Translations under genes and position numbers: made by a program
Assembly (NCBI RefSeq): GCF_023502235.1
Contig: NZ_JAMFLY010000001.1
Span: 1,364,001 to 1,428,000 of the forward strand
Origin: Flagellimonas myxillae
GTDB taxonomy: Bacteria; Bacteroidota; Bacteroidia; Flavobacteriales; Flavobacteriaceae
Reading direction: 5' to 3'
DNA: 64,000 nucleotides
Shown here: positions 8,738 to 18,021 of the stretch, one piece after another
How positions within the stretch are numbered: position 1 is the stretch's first letter
Layout of the letters: the number at the start of each line of letters is the position of its first letter
Notes under the pieces: model-generated
Told to the model about the DNA's origin: nothing
What the model saw: the letters and a program-made list of their open reading frames with translations, nothing else
The model's database searches: none

Positions 8738-8777
8738 CATCCGTCAATTCAAAAGGGGCATTCATCAATTCAGGCAC
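8738..8777 (+). promoter_or_regulatory. candidate two-site operator (21-bp direct repeat), copy 1
   Basis: CCGTCAATT (8741-8749) and TCATCAATT (8762-8770) are direct repeats with 21-bp periodicity (9 bp + 12 bp), preceded by CAT and followed by GGCAC. Almost the same block occurs at 53725-53762. A -7-like TACTTTTA follows 28 nt after the second repeat. The 9+12 layout is that of LytTR-domain regulator sites (AgrA-type); the identity of the binder is inferred. Confidence 0.5.
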
Positions 8778-8857
8778 ATATTAAGAAACCGGCCACCCTA
8801 CTTTTAAGTTGCGGATCATTGTATCCCAGATCTTTTAGAAACACTTAAAATATGCTT

Positions 8858-9913
8858 ATGAGAAAAATTACTTTTTTGATTATTGTTCTTACAGGTACCT
8901 ATGTATTTTCAAAGGAAAATTACACTACCCTTGCAAACGAAGTGAAAGTTGTTGAATTTTTAGATGAAATACTTGATATGGTGAATTACAACGATTATGA
9001 CTTTCAGGAACCAACCAAACTGATATATAAAAACTTAATTGCCACAGAAATGGTTTTTGTAACCAATACTAAAAATCTTGTGGCCATTGAGTTTCCAAAA
9101 TTGAATCATGTAAAAGGGGATTTCTATATCGGTAACAATTCTGATTTGAATCAATTGAACTCCCCTTTGCTAGAATTTGTAGATGAAGAATTGTCCTTTC
9201 ATCAAAATCCGAAGCTTGAAAAAATTAACTTTCATCAATTAAAAAGAACAGGACATCACCTGTATTTTCATCAAAACAATGATTTGACTTCAGTAAATGC
9301 TCCAATGCTGGAAGAAATTGTTGGACCACTATATTTTCATCAAAATTTGAACTTAAAAGTAATTCATCTCCCAGAGTTACTTATTATCAATGACTATCTA
9401 TATGTCAATGGAAATAGAAGTTTGGAAACCTTGAACATTTGTAATCTCAAAAGAATTATTCAGACTAGTGATCAAGAACCTTACATTTATTTAGCGGACA
9501 ACACAGATACAATTGATCAAAGTCCATTCTGCTTTTATTTAGATTCACCAGAAAATCTTCAGAATCAAGATGATGAATTACCTCATAACAATGAAGATGA
9601 ATCAGAAGAAGTAAAAGATAACGATGGTGATAATCTGGGCGAAGAGGAAGATTCCGAAGATGATCCAACTATTGAAGATGAGCCAACCCGAGTTTCCCTC
9701 TATCCCAACCCTACAAAAGGAGTCTTTCGCATTGATTCTGAAATTGAGTTCTATAAAATAGAAATCTATGAGGCTACCGGAAATTTGGTTGCCACTTTTA
9801 GATCTCCCCAAGAAGAATATGATATCAGCCTCCTACCTTCAGGTCTGTATTACGTATTGGCCTATCATCCAGATGGCGTACACGCTACTGTCAAAAAATT
9901 AATGCTTCAATAG
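8858..9913 (+). CDS. secreted leucine-rich receptor-L-domain-like protein with T9SS sorting tail
   Basis: 351 aa from the second ATG (8858; first ATG 8852 adds two residues). Signal peptide MRKITFLIIVLTGTYVFS. Residues about 55-200 form irregular repeats of about 22 residues with the pattern LYFHQNxxLxxI/V (LSFHQNPKLEKI, LYFHQNNDLTSV, LYFHQNLNLKVI, LYVNGNRSLETL), like receptor L / beta-helix LRR domains. A highly acidic Asp/Glu linker of about 45 residues follows, then a type A Por secretion tail (SLYPNPTKGVF ... LPSGLYYVL) that directs export by the type IX system. Likely a surface or secreted binding protein with a Ca2+-binding linker; ligand unknown. Its upstream region carries the shared operator-like block. 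Confidence 0.85.
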   Translation: MRKITFLIIVLTGTYVFSKENYTTLANEVKVVEFLDEILDMVNYNDYDFQEPTKLIYKNLIATEMVFVTNTKNLVAIEFPKLNHVKGDFYIGNNSDLNQLNSPLLEFVDEELSFHQNPKLEKINFHQLKRTGHHLYFHQNNDLTSVNAPMLEEIVGPLYFHQNLNLKVIHLPELLIINDYLYVNGNRSLETLNICNLKRIIQTSDQEPYIYLADNTDTIDQSPFCFYLDSPENLQNQDDELPHNNEDESEEVKDNDGDNLGEEEDSEDDPTIEDEPTRVSLYPNPTKGVFRIDSEIEFYKIEIYEATGNLVATFRSPQEEYDISLLPSGLYYVLAYHPDGVHATVKKLMLQ

Positions 9914-10081
9914 TAATTAATCATCAAAGTTTTAAAAGCCCCGATGCTCAAAGGGATCAACCAATAATTTTATTTCGCTAATTTCCAGCAAGTTAGAATA
10001 GGTCAATATTTTTTGGCACGCTGTTTGGTTCATGCTATACAGAATGTAAATAGTTGCATTCAGAATTTAAAACCCTATAGT

Positions 10082-11371
10082 ATGAAAAAGTTAGTACTCA
10101 TTATAGCAGCAGTGCTTTTGGGTGTTCCAAACATCCAAGCAGCCAAAGAGGATACGGCCTTTATCACAAACGCGTATCGTTACGGGAACTCATTCATCTT
10201 TGTAGAAAATGGGGTGACTTTTTCAGTTTACCCCGATGGCGAGTTCGATTTTTATATCGATAACCAAGTAAATGTGGGTATCGGTGCTCGATTTGGAAAT
10301 GTGGGTGTGACCTTCAATTCCGGTTATAACTACAATCCTTTTGTTCAATATGACGATTACGGTGCTGTAATCCAAGTAGAAAACATCCCAATTTACTATG
10401 ACTATTATGGTCGTGTATCGCAAATTGGAGGTGTTGACGTATGGTACAGAAACGGACGAGTTCGTCGTGTTGGTGGATTAAATGTCTTTTATAACGGTGG
10501 TGTTTTTAGCCATTACACAGGTTTTATCAATGTCTACAACAGACATTATGTCTATAGACCTTTCCACAGGTACTTTATCCGTCCTTCGGTAAGTTTCTGT
10601 AATGTTTACACCAGACCTTATAGAAGGTATTATAGACCAATTCGATACACCTATTATAGACCGTATAGGGATAATTTTAGAAGAAGTTATGCCCATAGAG
10701 GAAAGGTTTATAGATATGACGGTTACAGCGATAGAAATTATAGAAGAGGAAAAATCTATAGAAACGACAATAGGGTTACCCGACGTAACCATGTGAGAAG
10801 AAATGGAGCAGACTACGGTAGAAGTAACCAGTATGCAGGAAGAAGTGGCTATAGAAATAACGATTATAAAAAGGGAAATAATGTGCGCCGTTCCAGTCAA
10901 AGTGTGAAAAGAGGTACTGGTGTCAGCCGAACCGTTAGGGAAGGCAACTACAGAAATGGTAACAGCGTAAAGAGAAACAATAATGCCCGTAGTGTGACCC
11001 AAAGACAGGTGACCCGAAAGCCCAACAGTCGTACGGTAACCAAAAGGGAAGTGACCACTACGCCAAGAAGTAGAACAGTAACCCGTAGCAGCAGTACAAC
11101 CTACAGGAAACCCCAGACCAGGAATAATAACAGGTCGGTAACCAGTAGGAACAATGTTCAAAAGAGAACGGTTACACGTAGCACTAATAATAGCTATAGA
11201 AAACCTCAGGCTAGAAAAAGTACTAGCAGGTCGGTGACAAGCAGAAGCAGTGCTCCCAAAAGAACAGTTTCCAGAAGCACAAAAACAACCGTTAAAAGGA
11301 GCTCAGGAAACACAAATAGTAGAAGAAGCAGCAACTCTGGTTCTAGAACAAGAAGAGCCAGAACGCAATAA
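10082..11371 (+). CDS. exported Arg/Tyr-rich low-complexity protein
   Basis: 429 aa from the Met at 10082, which starts a clean signal peptide (MKKLVLIIAAVLLGVPNIQA); an ATG at 10013 would put 23 unrelated residues in front. The N-terminal part (to about residue 160) is beta-rich with Gly/Asn/Tyr (GARFGNVGVTFNSGYNYNPF, IYYDYYGRVSQIGGVDVWYR). The middle is Arg/Tyr-rich (YRRYYRPIRYTYYRPYRD). The last 180 residues are Arg/Ser/Thr/Asn repeats such as RSVTSR, RTVTRS and YRKPQ. The very high pI suggests binding to polyanions (LPS, polysaccharide, DNA) at the cell surface. Terminated by a strong hairpin. Function unknown. Confidence 0.8.
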   Translation: MKKLVLIIAAVLLGVPNIQAAKEDTAFITNAYRYGNSFIFVENGVTFSVYPDGEFDFYIDNQVNVGIGARFGNVGVTFNSGYNYNPFVQYDDYGAVIQVENIPIYYDYYGRVSQIGGVDVWYRNGRVRRVGGLNVFYNGGVFSHYTGFINVYNRHYVYRPFHRYFIRPSVSFCNVYTRPYRRYYRPIRYTYYRPYRDNFRRSYAHRGKVYRYDGYSDRNYRRGKIYRNDNRVTRRNHVRRNGADYGRSNQYAGRSGYRNNDYKKGNNVRRSSQSVKRGTGVSRTVREGNYRNGNSVKRNNNARSVTQRQVTRKPNSRTVTKREVTTTPRSRTVTRSSSTTYRKPQTRNNNRSVTSRNNVQKRTVTRSTNNSYRKPQARKSTSRSVTSRSSAPKRTVSRSTKTTVKRSSGNTNSRRSSNSGSRTRRARTQ

Positions 11372-11398
11372 GATAGTTTTTAGGTTGGTTAGTTGTTT

Positions 11399-11436
11399 AC
11401 CCCGTGGTTGGATTTATCCGCTACGGGGTTCTTTTT
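11399..11436 (+). terminator. intrinsic terminator after the Arg-rich gene
   Basis: ACCCCGT (11399-11405) / ACGGGGT (11423-11429) with a 17-nt loop and a T-rich tail TTCTTTTT. Confidence 0.75.
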
Positions 11437-11437
11437 A

Positions 11438-12901
11438 TTACCGTTCTACCCTTTTCTTCAACCATTTGGACAAAACCCCTGAAACATCTTCAGAGATTTC
11501 AAAGCGGTAAAGAATCCCCAGATACATGGCAACAACCAGTATGGACTTTAAGCCAATATTCAACAAAGGATGGAAGGGAAACTGAAGCATGGCAAACAAA
11601 GCTGCTATCAACAACAGCGTTGCAAATACTTTGAAGGTCGCATTTGTAACCGGTAGCATTCCAAATTTGAGTTTCACAAAAATGAGTTTGGATAAATTAT
11701 AAAGCAGTATGGAAATAAAACTCGCTACCGCAGCTCCTTCAATCCCATATATTGGAATCAACCATAAATTAAGAAGGATAGTGAGCACGGCAACACAGAT
11801 GCCAAGTGCCAATACCCATTTATAGTATTTTGAATACCACAAGATGGCATTGATATTACCCAACATGGAATCAAATACCTTGGCCAGTCCAATAAGGAAA
11901 ATTATGTAAAACCCATCTCGATATGCTTCCGGAATCAGTATATGAAGGTCATCCAGGTTGAGTATGATGAGTACAAACAACAGTCCAGAGGCAATAAAGG
12001 ACGTGAGCGAGGTCTTCTTATAAAGGTTTTCCAACTCAAATGAATTACCCGCATTCAAATAGTTTGCGGTCATCGGATAGGTAATCTGGTGCATGGCCCG
12101 GGTAGGTACTATAATGCTGGTCGCAATGTAGATGGCCACTCCATAATAAGCCACGTTGTCCAGTGACTTAAACTGATTGATCATCACCTTGTCAATCTCT
12201 AAAAGAATTAGCGCAACGGAACCTCCGAGTACCATCAATAACCCATAACCCACAATTTGCTTGGAATCTTTCGGAAAAGTAAAGTTGAGAACAGGTCGAT
12301 GCACGGCATAGGCATATAGCTTCATCAAGATTGTTCTTAGGAGATAAACGCCTACCAAAGCCTGGAAAAAAAACTCCAGTGAGATTACTTCGTAATACAA
12401 GAGCAACAACAGCACACTCACACACACCCTGGCAAATACTTCCTTTAAAAAATTCCCAAAGACCGACTTTAGATGTACCTTGGCCCAAGCATAAAACACC
12501 TCAAAGTATGCCAAGGACAACCCTACCAAAAACAAATACCACAAATAGTCTTTTACCAATGCATTTTGTACGGAAAGGAATTCTCCAATTGGCTCGTAAA
12601 ACAGCCAAAGAAGAATGGTCAGCGGCACTATGACCAATAAGGGAATCAGCAGAATCAACGTCAAAAAGCCATGCTTCTCCTCTTCTTGCTGGGCGCTGTA
12701 ATATTTGACAAGGGAATTGTGTGCCCCCGAAGACATCATGGGCATAAGAATGGCGCCCGTTGCCAAGATAAAAGTGACCAATCCGTAATAAGTGGGTTCC
12801 AGAATGTTGGTGTAGAGGAACAAGGTATTTATGGCACCGAATCCAAACCCTATAAAGGTTACAATGGTGTTTTGTGCCGTCTGTTTTAAAACAATTCCCA
12901 T
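11438..12901 (-). CDS. polysaccharide flippase / lipopolysaccharide biosynthesis protein (MOP superfamily)
   Basis: 487 aa from the ATG at 12901, which overlaps the stop of the upstream glycosyltransferase by one base (TGATG), a translational coupling junction; a TTG one codon earlier is less likely. About 12-14 hydrophobic helices, starting KQTAQNTIVTFIGFGFGAIN, the usual Wzx/RfbX N-terminus. Inner-membrane export of lipid-linked glycans. Last gene of a four-gene minus-strand operon with a GT4 glycosyltransferase and a YfhO-like protein. The glycan exported cannot be read from the sequence. Confidence 0.88.
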   Translation of the reverse strand: MGIVLKQTAQNTIVTFIGFGFGAINTLFLYTNILEPTYYGLVTFILATGAILMPMMSSGAHNSLVKYYSAQQEEEKHGFLTLILLIPLLVIVPLTILLWLFYEPIGEFLSVQNALVKDYLWYLFLVGLSLAYFEVFYAWAKVHLKSVFGNFLKEVFARVCVSVLLLLLYYEVISLEFFFQALVGVYLLRTILMKLYAYAVHRPVLNFTFPKDSKQIVGYGLLMVLGGSVALILLEIDKVMINQFKSLDNVAYYGVAIYIATSIIVPTRAMHQITYPMTANYLNAGNSFELENLYKKTSLTSFIASGLLFVLIILNLDDLHILIPEAYRDGFYIIFLIGLAKVFDSMLGNINAILWYSKYYKWVLALGICVAVLTILLNLWLIPIYGIEGAAVASFISILLYNLSKLIFVKLKFGMLPVTNATFKVFATLLLIAALFAMLQFPFHPLLNIGLKSILVVAMYLGILYRFEISEDVSGVLSKWLKKRVER

Positions 12902-14169
12902 CAAATGAAATTTACCAGCTCCTTGGTCAGTTCCTTACGGTGATATTTTTCCAGTCCCTCAGCGTTGGAGGTCAATGCCCCTTGCTGATATTTTCCGAAC
13001 CAATCCAAAAGTACATCTTTTAGTTCAGCGGCATTTTTATGAACGACGAAAGCCCCCGATTTCATTTCCAAAACGATATTTCCTGCTTCCCAATCCCTTG
13101 GACCCAAAGCTAAAATGGGTCGACCTGCATTCAAATATTCAAATAGTTTTCCAGGGATAATACCTTTGGTTTCTTCGGCATCAATCTCCAACATCAATAA
13201 TACTTGGGATTTTTGCTGTACATCAACCACTTGATCGTGGGGTAGATAACCTAGTTTGGTGGTAAAAGTTTCTAGCCCAAACTGGCTCAAGGATTCCCAA
13301 ACCTCTTCACCCACTACTCCAGCCAATTGGATTCTTAATTGTTTTGCAAATTTGGGGTTTTCGGCAACCAATTCCTGCAGTACCTGCCAAAGTACCACCG
13401 GATTTCTACCTGTTAGTAGCGAACCCAAATGCGAAATGGTGAACTTGTTATCCAATTCCTTTGGGCTTAACGATTCATCAAATCCGTTTGTGATCACCTT
13501 GATGGGGCGGTCGGTTAGAGCCTCAAACTCCAAACGGGTGGCTTTACTGGTCACCACAATTTTATCTGCCGTGTTCAACACCTGTTTTTCCAGGGCCATA
13601 TGTTTTTGTTGGGAGCGCTTGGACAATCGAAGCTTTTTGTGATATCCAATAGTCGTCCAGGGGTCCCTGAAATCGGCAATCCATTGTAGGTCGATTTCTT
13701 TCTTTAAACCCTGCCCAATCAAATGCAGACTGTGAGGGGGTCCTGTGGTAATAACCGTTTCTATGCCTTCTTTTTGAACAAAACTGGACAAAAATTCTAT
13801 GGAAGGTTTCACCCATAAAACCCTCGCATCGGGAATAAACCAATTGCCCCGCACCCATAACAAGGTTTTCTCCACCAAGGATGGCTTTTTCTCTTTAATG
13901 ATCCCCGAACTTATAGTTTTGGTCTTCTTTTTGGACAATAGGGATGCCCAAGCGTAAGGTTCTTTGATGGGATACCTTAAAATTTGTACACCTTTGGGAA
14001 CCTCTCCGACCAGATTTTCATCCCTAAGGGGATAATGCGGATTTTCTGGGATGTAGACTACAGGCTCTACCCCAAAATCACCAAAATATTTTACAAACTT
14101 CAGCCATCGCTGTACTCCTGGCCCACCTGCAGGTGGCCAATAATACGCTATGACCAAAACCTTTCGCAT
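12901..14169 (-). CDS. glycosyltransferase family 4-like
   Basis: 422 aa. The N-terminal Rossmann half starts MRKVLVIAYYWPPAGGPGVQRW, the typical nucleotide-sugar GT4 opening with the Gly-rich loop. ADFRDPW lies near the acceptor side. The C-terminal donor half has GIIPGKLFEYLNAGRPILA, where the Glu of KLFEYL matches the conserved EX7E region. Cytosolic face of the inner membrane. Both junctions are TGATG overlaps of one base, so YfhO, this gene and the flippase are translated as a coupled unit. Sugar specificity unknown. Confidence 0.9.
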   Translation of the reverse strand: MRKVLVIAYYWPPAGGPGVQRWLKFVKYFGDFGVEPVVYIPENPHYPLRDENLVGEVPKGVQILRYPIKEPYAWASLLSKKKTKTISSGIIKEKKPSLVEKTLLWVRGNWFIPDARVLWVKPSIEFLSSFVQKEGIETVITTGPPHSLHLIGQGLKKEIDLQWIADFRDPWTTIGYHKKLRLSKRSQQKHMALEKQVLNTADKIVVTSKATRLEFEALTDRPIKVITNGFDESLSPKELDNKFTISHLGSLLTGRNPVVLWQVLQELVAENPKFAKQLRIQLAGVVGEEVWESLSQFGLETFTTKLGYLPHDQVVDVQQKSQVLLMLEIDAEETKGIIPGKLFEYLNAGRPILALGPRDWEAGNIVLEMKSGAFVVHKNAAELKDVLLDWFGKYQQGALTSNAEGLEKYHRKELTKELVNFI

Positions 14170-16604
14170 CAGTCTTTCTTGGATTTTTTGGGTCGAAGTG
14201 AGAATCCAATCCCTCCAATAATGATCAAGCCCAAAAGAATATTGCTGAATAGGGCAATCTGGCTTCCGGTCTGCACCACTTCAGGCTCAAACTTGAATTC
14301 GATGGTATGCTCTCCGGCCGGCACCTTCATTCCTCTTAGGGCGTAGTTGACCTTGTAATGAGGTTCTGGTTTTCCGTCAATAAAGGAATTCCATCCTTTG
14401 GGATAATGCATTTCCGAGAAAACGGCAAAGCCGTCATGAATATTGGAACTTTCGTATTTGACGTAATCTGGACGATGGTCCACAAGCGAAATAGACGCCA
14501 AGGAATCCCGTTCAAAAGTCAGCTTGGTCACTGTTGGATTTTGGGCAGTATTGACGACACCCTCCGTCTTGGAATCAATACCTGCAAGCGCCTGAATCTC
14601 CCTATTGGCAGAATCCACGGTGTTCAGTCTTTCAACAAACCAGGCATTTCCATTGGCGTTATCATTGATGGCCGGAAAACTGTTGCCTTCTTCATCTTGT
14701 TGGATGATATATTTAACATTCAGCATGTTGAGCACCTCTAGATTGTTTTTATACAGATGGTGTTCGAATAAGTCTTGAAGCTGCCTGGGTTTGGCGGCAT
14801 GGTATCCTCCAATAGACTTGTGAAAATACGAGGTCCGCGCACCGTTCAACCCCTCCTGCGGGTCAAATACCCTATAAATAGAATCATCCTGCTGGATCAT
14901 CTGATCAATCTGGCTTGCCTGAAACGGTGTGTTCACCTGACGTTGTCTTACAAAATCTTCTTCATTCACATACCTCAGGTCCACCCCTACCAAATCAAAC
15001 AAAATCAATGCCCCCAAAATCAAGGACATCGCATTTTTACCAAGTTTATCTTTGATAAAGAACCACAATACGGTAGCTGCAAGCAATACATAAACCAGGG
15101 AACGAATGGTGTCGTTGATGTAGACCGCTTTGCGATCGCTTCGCAGAATATCCAATAAAGGATCACCAAAAAACTGACGATAGGTATCATCATTAGCGCC
15201 CTCAAAAGAAAGAAACCCAGTGAGCACAAAAATAGAAACCGCTAATCCCACAGTTATCAGCGTACTAAGTTTAAGGGCCCTGAGTTTTTGTTTTGCCGTG
15301 TGATTGGATTTAAAAAGTGCCATTACTCCCAATATGCCCAAAACCGGAACACAGAGCTCCAATACCACTTGGATGCTGGACACCGCCCTAAACTTGTTAT
15401 ATAAAGGGAAATAGTCGATCATGAAATTGGTCAAGGCAGGGAAATTCTTGCCCCAGGATAACAAAAGGGACAAAATGGCTCCGGCAAGTAACCAGTATTT
15501 CTTTTTCTTGGAAGCCAAGAACAGCCCCAATACAAAAAGAAACAGTACCACCGCGCCAACATAGGCCGGGGCTGCAGGTCCTGAGGCAGGATGTGGCCCC
15601 CAGTACAAATAAAGCCCGGAAACCTCCAGTGCCCTACTTGGAGAAAGTCCCTGTCCGGTCAAATATTCATACACCTTTGAATTGGCACCGAGGTCCTCCT
15701 TTCCAGAACCCCCGAACATTCTTGGAACAAATAGGTCCAGCGATTCGGTAATGCCATAACTGTAATAGGTAATATAATCCCTGTCCAGCCCGGTGGTCAC
15801 CTCTTTAGCACTCCCGTCCGGGTTAATGGTCAGTTCGGATTTTCCCCTGGTACTCCAATCGGCATATTCCTTGGTGGCCAACAAACTTGTCGTGTTTGTA
15901 GCGATGGACAGCAGCACTGCGCCCACCAATATTCCAACGGATACAAAGAAATGTTTCAGTTTTTTGTCCTTGATCGCATAGATCAATTGAACCAAGCCCA
16001 AAATCAAGACCAAAAGCATAAAATAGTAGGTCATTTGATAGTGGTTGGCATTTATCTCCAAGGCCATGGCCAAGGCCGTTAAAATAAAACCGAGCAAATA
16101 TTTTTTACGAAACACGAGTACTATTCCCCCTAAAACCATGGGAATATATCCTAAGGCATGGGCTTTCGCATTATGTCCCACCCCAAGAATAATTATCAAA
16201 TAGGTAGAAAAGCCGAAGGCCAGCGCTCCCAAAATAGCCAATCTGTATTCCACTTTTAAACAAAGCATCAAAATGTAAAATCCGAGAAGATAGAGGAAAA
16301 GATAATCGGCCGGTCGTGGTAAAAACCGTATCAGCCTATCCAATTTTTTGATATAATCGTGTGGATAATTTGCACCCAACTGATAGGTGGGCATGCCGCC
16401 AAAAGCGCTATTGGTCCAATAGGATTCCACTCCGGTCACCTCCTTGTAATCGTTTCGCTCCTTGGCCATTCCACTATACTGTGCAATGTCTGACTGGAAA
16501 ATGGCCTTTCCTTGCAATACTGGATAGAAATAAACCAAAGAGGCCAGTATAAAGAAACCTATGACACAAAGATGGGTACTTAGTGCTTTGACAGAAAGAT
16601 TCAT
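14169..16604 (-). CDS. YfhO family polytopic membrane protein
   Basis: 811 aa from the ATG at 16604; the longer reading starts with TTG and adds seven residues of no clear signal character. About 12-14 transmembrane helices in the first 530 residues, starting with a large first loop (YFYPVLQGKAIFQSDIAQYSG), then a soluble extracytoplasmic domain of about 230 residues and a final helix near the C-terminus followed by a Lys-rich end. This is the YfhO/DUF-type GT-C-like layout, proposed to transfer sugars from lipid carriers to surface glycans or glycolipids. Overlaps the GT4 gene by one base. Confidence 0.85.
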   Translation of the reverse strand: MNLSVKALSTHLCVIGFFILASLVYFYPVLQGKAIFQSDIAQYSGMAKERNDYKEVTGVESYWTNSAFGGMPTYQLGANYPHDYIKKLDRLIRFLPRPADYLFLYLLGFYILMLCLKVEYRLAILGALAFGFSTYLIIILGVGHNAKAHALGYIPMVLGGIVLVFRKKYLLGFILTALAMALEINANHYQMTYYFMLLVLILGLVQLIYAIKDKKLKHFFVSVGILVGAVLLSIATNTTSLLATKEYADWSTRGKSELTINPDGSAKEVTTGLDRDYITYYSYGITESLDLFVPRMFGGSGKEDLGANSKVYEYLTGQGLSPSRALEVSGLYLYWGPHPASGPAAPAYVGAVVLFLFVLGLFLASKKKKYWLLAGAILSLLLSWGKNFPALTNFMIDYFPLYNKFRAVSSIQVVLELCVPVLGILGVMALFKSNHTAKQKLRALKLSTLITVGLAVSIFVLTGFLSFEGANDDTYRQFFGDPLLDILRSDRKAVYINDTIRSLVYVLLAATVLWFFIKDKLGKNAMSLILGALILFDLVGVDLRYVNEEDFVRQRQVNTPFQASQIDQMIQQDDSIYRVFDPQEGLNGARTSYFHKSIGGYHAAKPRQLQDLFEHHLYKNNLEVLNMLNVKYIIQQDEEGNSFPAINDNANGNAWFVERLNTVDSANREIQALAGIDSKTEGVVNTAQNPTVTKLTFERDSLASISLVDHRPDYVKYESSNIHDGFAVFSEMHYPKGWNSFIDGKPEPHYKVNYALRGMKVPAGEHTIEFKFEPEVVQTGSQIALFSNILLGLIIIGGIGFSLRPKKSKKD

Positions 16605-16628
16605 GGAATGATTTTGAAAAGACAAATA

Positions 16629-16889
16629 TTAGTCAATTTCTTCAAAATCTATGTATTCTCCAACTTTTTTTGAGGGATTGGATTTTGGGTTGGGTTTCTT
16701 TAAAATGGATGTTTCCCCTTCCTTTTCCTTTGGGTCACTAAAATCTTGATAGGTACCAAATTGTTGCCCAAAACGCTCCTCGGTTTTCCGAATTGCATAG
16801 TTGAACAATCTGGGGGCGAGCCATCTTAGCAGTAATTTGATAGCATAGTATACTAATACAACCAGTAAAATCGTTTGTAATAAAACCAT
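16629..16889 (-). CDS. DUF4834 family small membrane protein
   Basis: 86 aa. One N-terminal transmembrane helix (LLQTILLVVLVYYAIKLLL), an amphipathic basic stretch, then a Pro/Lys-rich disordered tail ending EYIDFEEID. This is the Bacteroidota DUF4834 pattern. It precedes yfhO by 24 nt and is the first gene of the polysaccharide operon, with a TAATTTTG promoter 19 nt upstream. Role unknown; the conserved acidic C-terminal end could be a docking peptide. Confidence 0.85.
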   Translation of the reverse strand: MVLLQTILLVVLVYYAIKLLLRWLAPRLFNYAIRKTEERFGQQFGTYQDFSDPKEKEGETSILKKPNPKSNPSKKVGEYIDFEEID

Positions 16890-16908
16890 ATAACAATCGC
16901 TATTGGAT

Positions 16909-16916
16909 CAAAATTA
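16909..16916 (-). promoter_or_regulatory. -7 element TAATTTTG of the polysaccharide operon
   Basis: Minus strand TAATTTTG, exact TAnnTTTG, 19 nt before the DUF4834 ATG (16889). Confidence 0.5.
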
Positions 16917-16974
16917 CATTGTAAGTATCGTAAACGCACTTAAAGTTTCATAAAATAGTATTAAAATCGGTTAT

Positions 16975-17955
16975 ATGGATTCCCTCTCTTTTAAAAAGAC
17001 CCTTTTTCTTTTTTGTTTGATTCCTGTTTTTGCATCAGCCCAATACACGGATGTGATTAACTCCAATAGGCCCGGGCGCGCAGTAAGTGCTTTTGCTGTG
17101 GGAAGAAATGTGGTACAATTGGAAATGGGACTTTTATACGAGCAACAGGACGATGCCTCGTTAAATTCCGATTCCAATATTTTTGGAAGTGATATTGCCC
17201 TTAGATACGGATTACTTTTTGAAACTTTGGAATTGGTTTACGAAGGATCCTTTATCTCGCAGAACATCACTTTCGTGGATTTGGGAACATCGGAGAGGCG
17301 TACCGATTTTTCTCGAAATCGATTAGGGCTGAAGTTTTTGGTTTTCGATCCCTTCAAGGATCCTGAAAAAAACAAGCCCAACCTATACAGTTGGAGGGCC
17401 AACAACGTCTTCCAGTTAAAAAATCTGATTCCTGCCGTTTCTGTCTATGCTGGAGCCACTTTTACTTTGGGCGAAAATCCATTTTATCCTGGTGACGGAA
17501 CGGTCACACCCAGAGTTGGGGTTGCCACACAGAGTAGGCTTTCCCCAAGGTTTGTCTTGATTTCGAACGTGGCTTACGATCGGATAGGGACGGACTTCCC
17601 CCAATGGAGCTATGCCATGTCCGTTACACATTCGTTCCGGGACCCCAAATGGAGTGTTTTCCTGGAAGGGCAAGGATTTAGTGGGGACCGCTATTCCGAT
17701 ATCCTACTAAGGACTGGGGTGGCCTATTTGATCAGTCCGAACTTTCAGGCCGATTTTCACCTAGGTTCAGGGTTCAAAAACGACCCTTCCAGAATCTTTA
17801 CGGTTCTTGGCTTTTCCTACCGTCTGGATTTCCATAAAGACAAATTGGTTCCCATAAGCAGCCAAAAAAGCGGACAGAATGGGAAAATCAAAAAAAGTAC
17901 GGCAAAGAAAAGTCGGAAAAAGAAAAAACGAAAGAAAGACAAACTTGACTTCTAA
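16975..17955 (+). CDS. outer-membrane beta-barrel protein (transporter-like) with Lys-rich tail
   Basis: 326 aa. Signal peptide MDSLSFKKTLFLFCLIPVFASAQ. Residues 24-285 are made of alternating amphipathic strands ending in aromatic residues (VVQLEMGLLYEQQ, LRYGLLFETLELVYEGSF, SYAMSVTHSF, VFLEGQGF, TVLGFSYRLDF), resembling the phenol-degradation MetA-like / flavobacterial transporter barrels. The last about 40 residues are almost all Lys/Arg/Ser and end KDKLDF. The tail is unusual for an outer-membrane protein and would lie in the periplasm or at the surface. Transcribed away from the polysaccharide operon. Confidence 0.8.
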   Translation: MDSLSFKKTLFLFCLIPVFASAQYTDVINSNRPGRAVSAFAVGRNVVQLEMGLLYEQQDDASLNSDSNIFGSDIALRYGLLFETLELVYEGSFISQNITFVDLGTSERRTDFSRNRLGLKFLVFDPFKDPEKNKPNLYSWRANNVFQLKNLIPAVSVYAGATFTLGENPFYPGDGTVTPRVGVATQSRLSPRFVLISNVAYDRIGTDFPQWSYAMSVTHSFRDPKWSVFLEGQGFSGDRYSDILLRTGVAYLISPNFQADFHLGSGFKNDPSRIFTVLGFSYRLDFHKDKLVPISSQKSGQNGKIKKSTAKKSRKKKKRKKDKLDF

Positions 17956-18021
17956 GTTTTAAGGATATCATTTTTCTTCTGCAAGATTATTCCTATTATT
18001 GACCTATGAAACTACTATGTT

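Larger units (their letters stand above)
8449..8857. other. repeat-rich intergenic region, no gene
   Basis: About 410 nt between uvrA and the T9SS protein gene. It holds, in order, a hexamer tract (8473-8520), low-complexity AT-rich text with TTCAAAA/TTTTGAATT-like words (8550-8630), a heptamer tract (8639-8673), the 21-bp-spaced operator-like block (8738-8777) and a -7-like TACTTTTA (8799-8806). A minus-strand open frame over 8236-8556 codes for alternating Leu-Asn and is only a reflection of the hexamer. Confidence 0.8.

Noticed and set aside
10478..11161. 227-aa minus-strand frame opposite the Arg-rich gene
   Set aside because: Low-complexity mirror (Ser/Ile/Thr) of the Arg codons; the plus frame has a signal peptide and a terminator.
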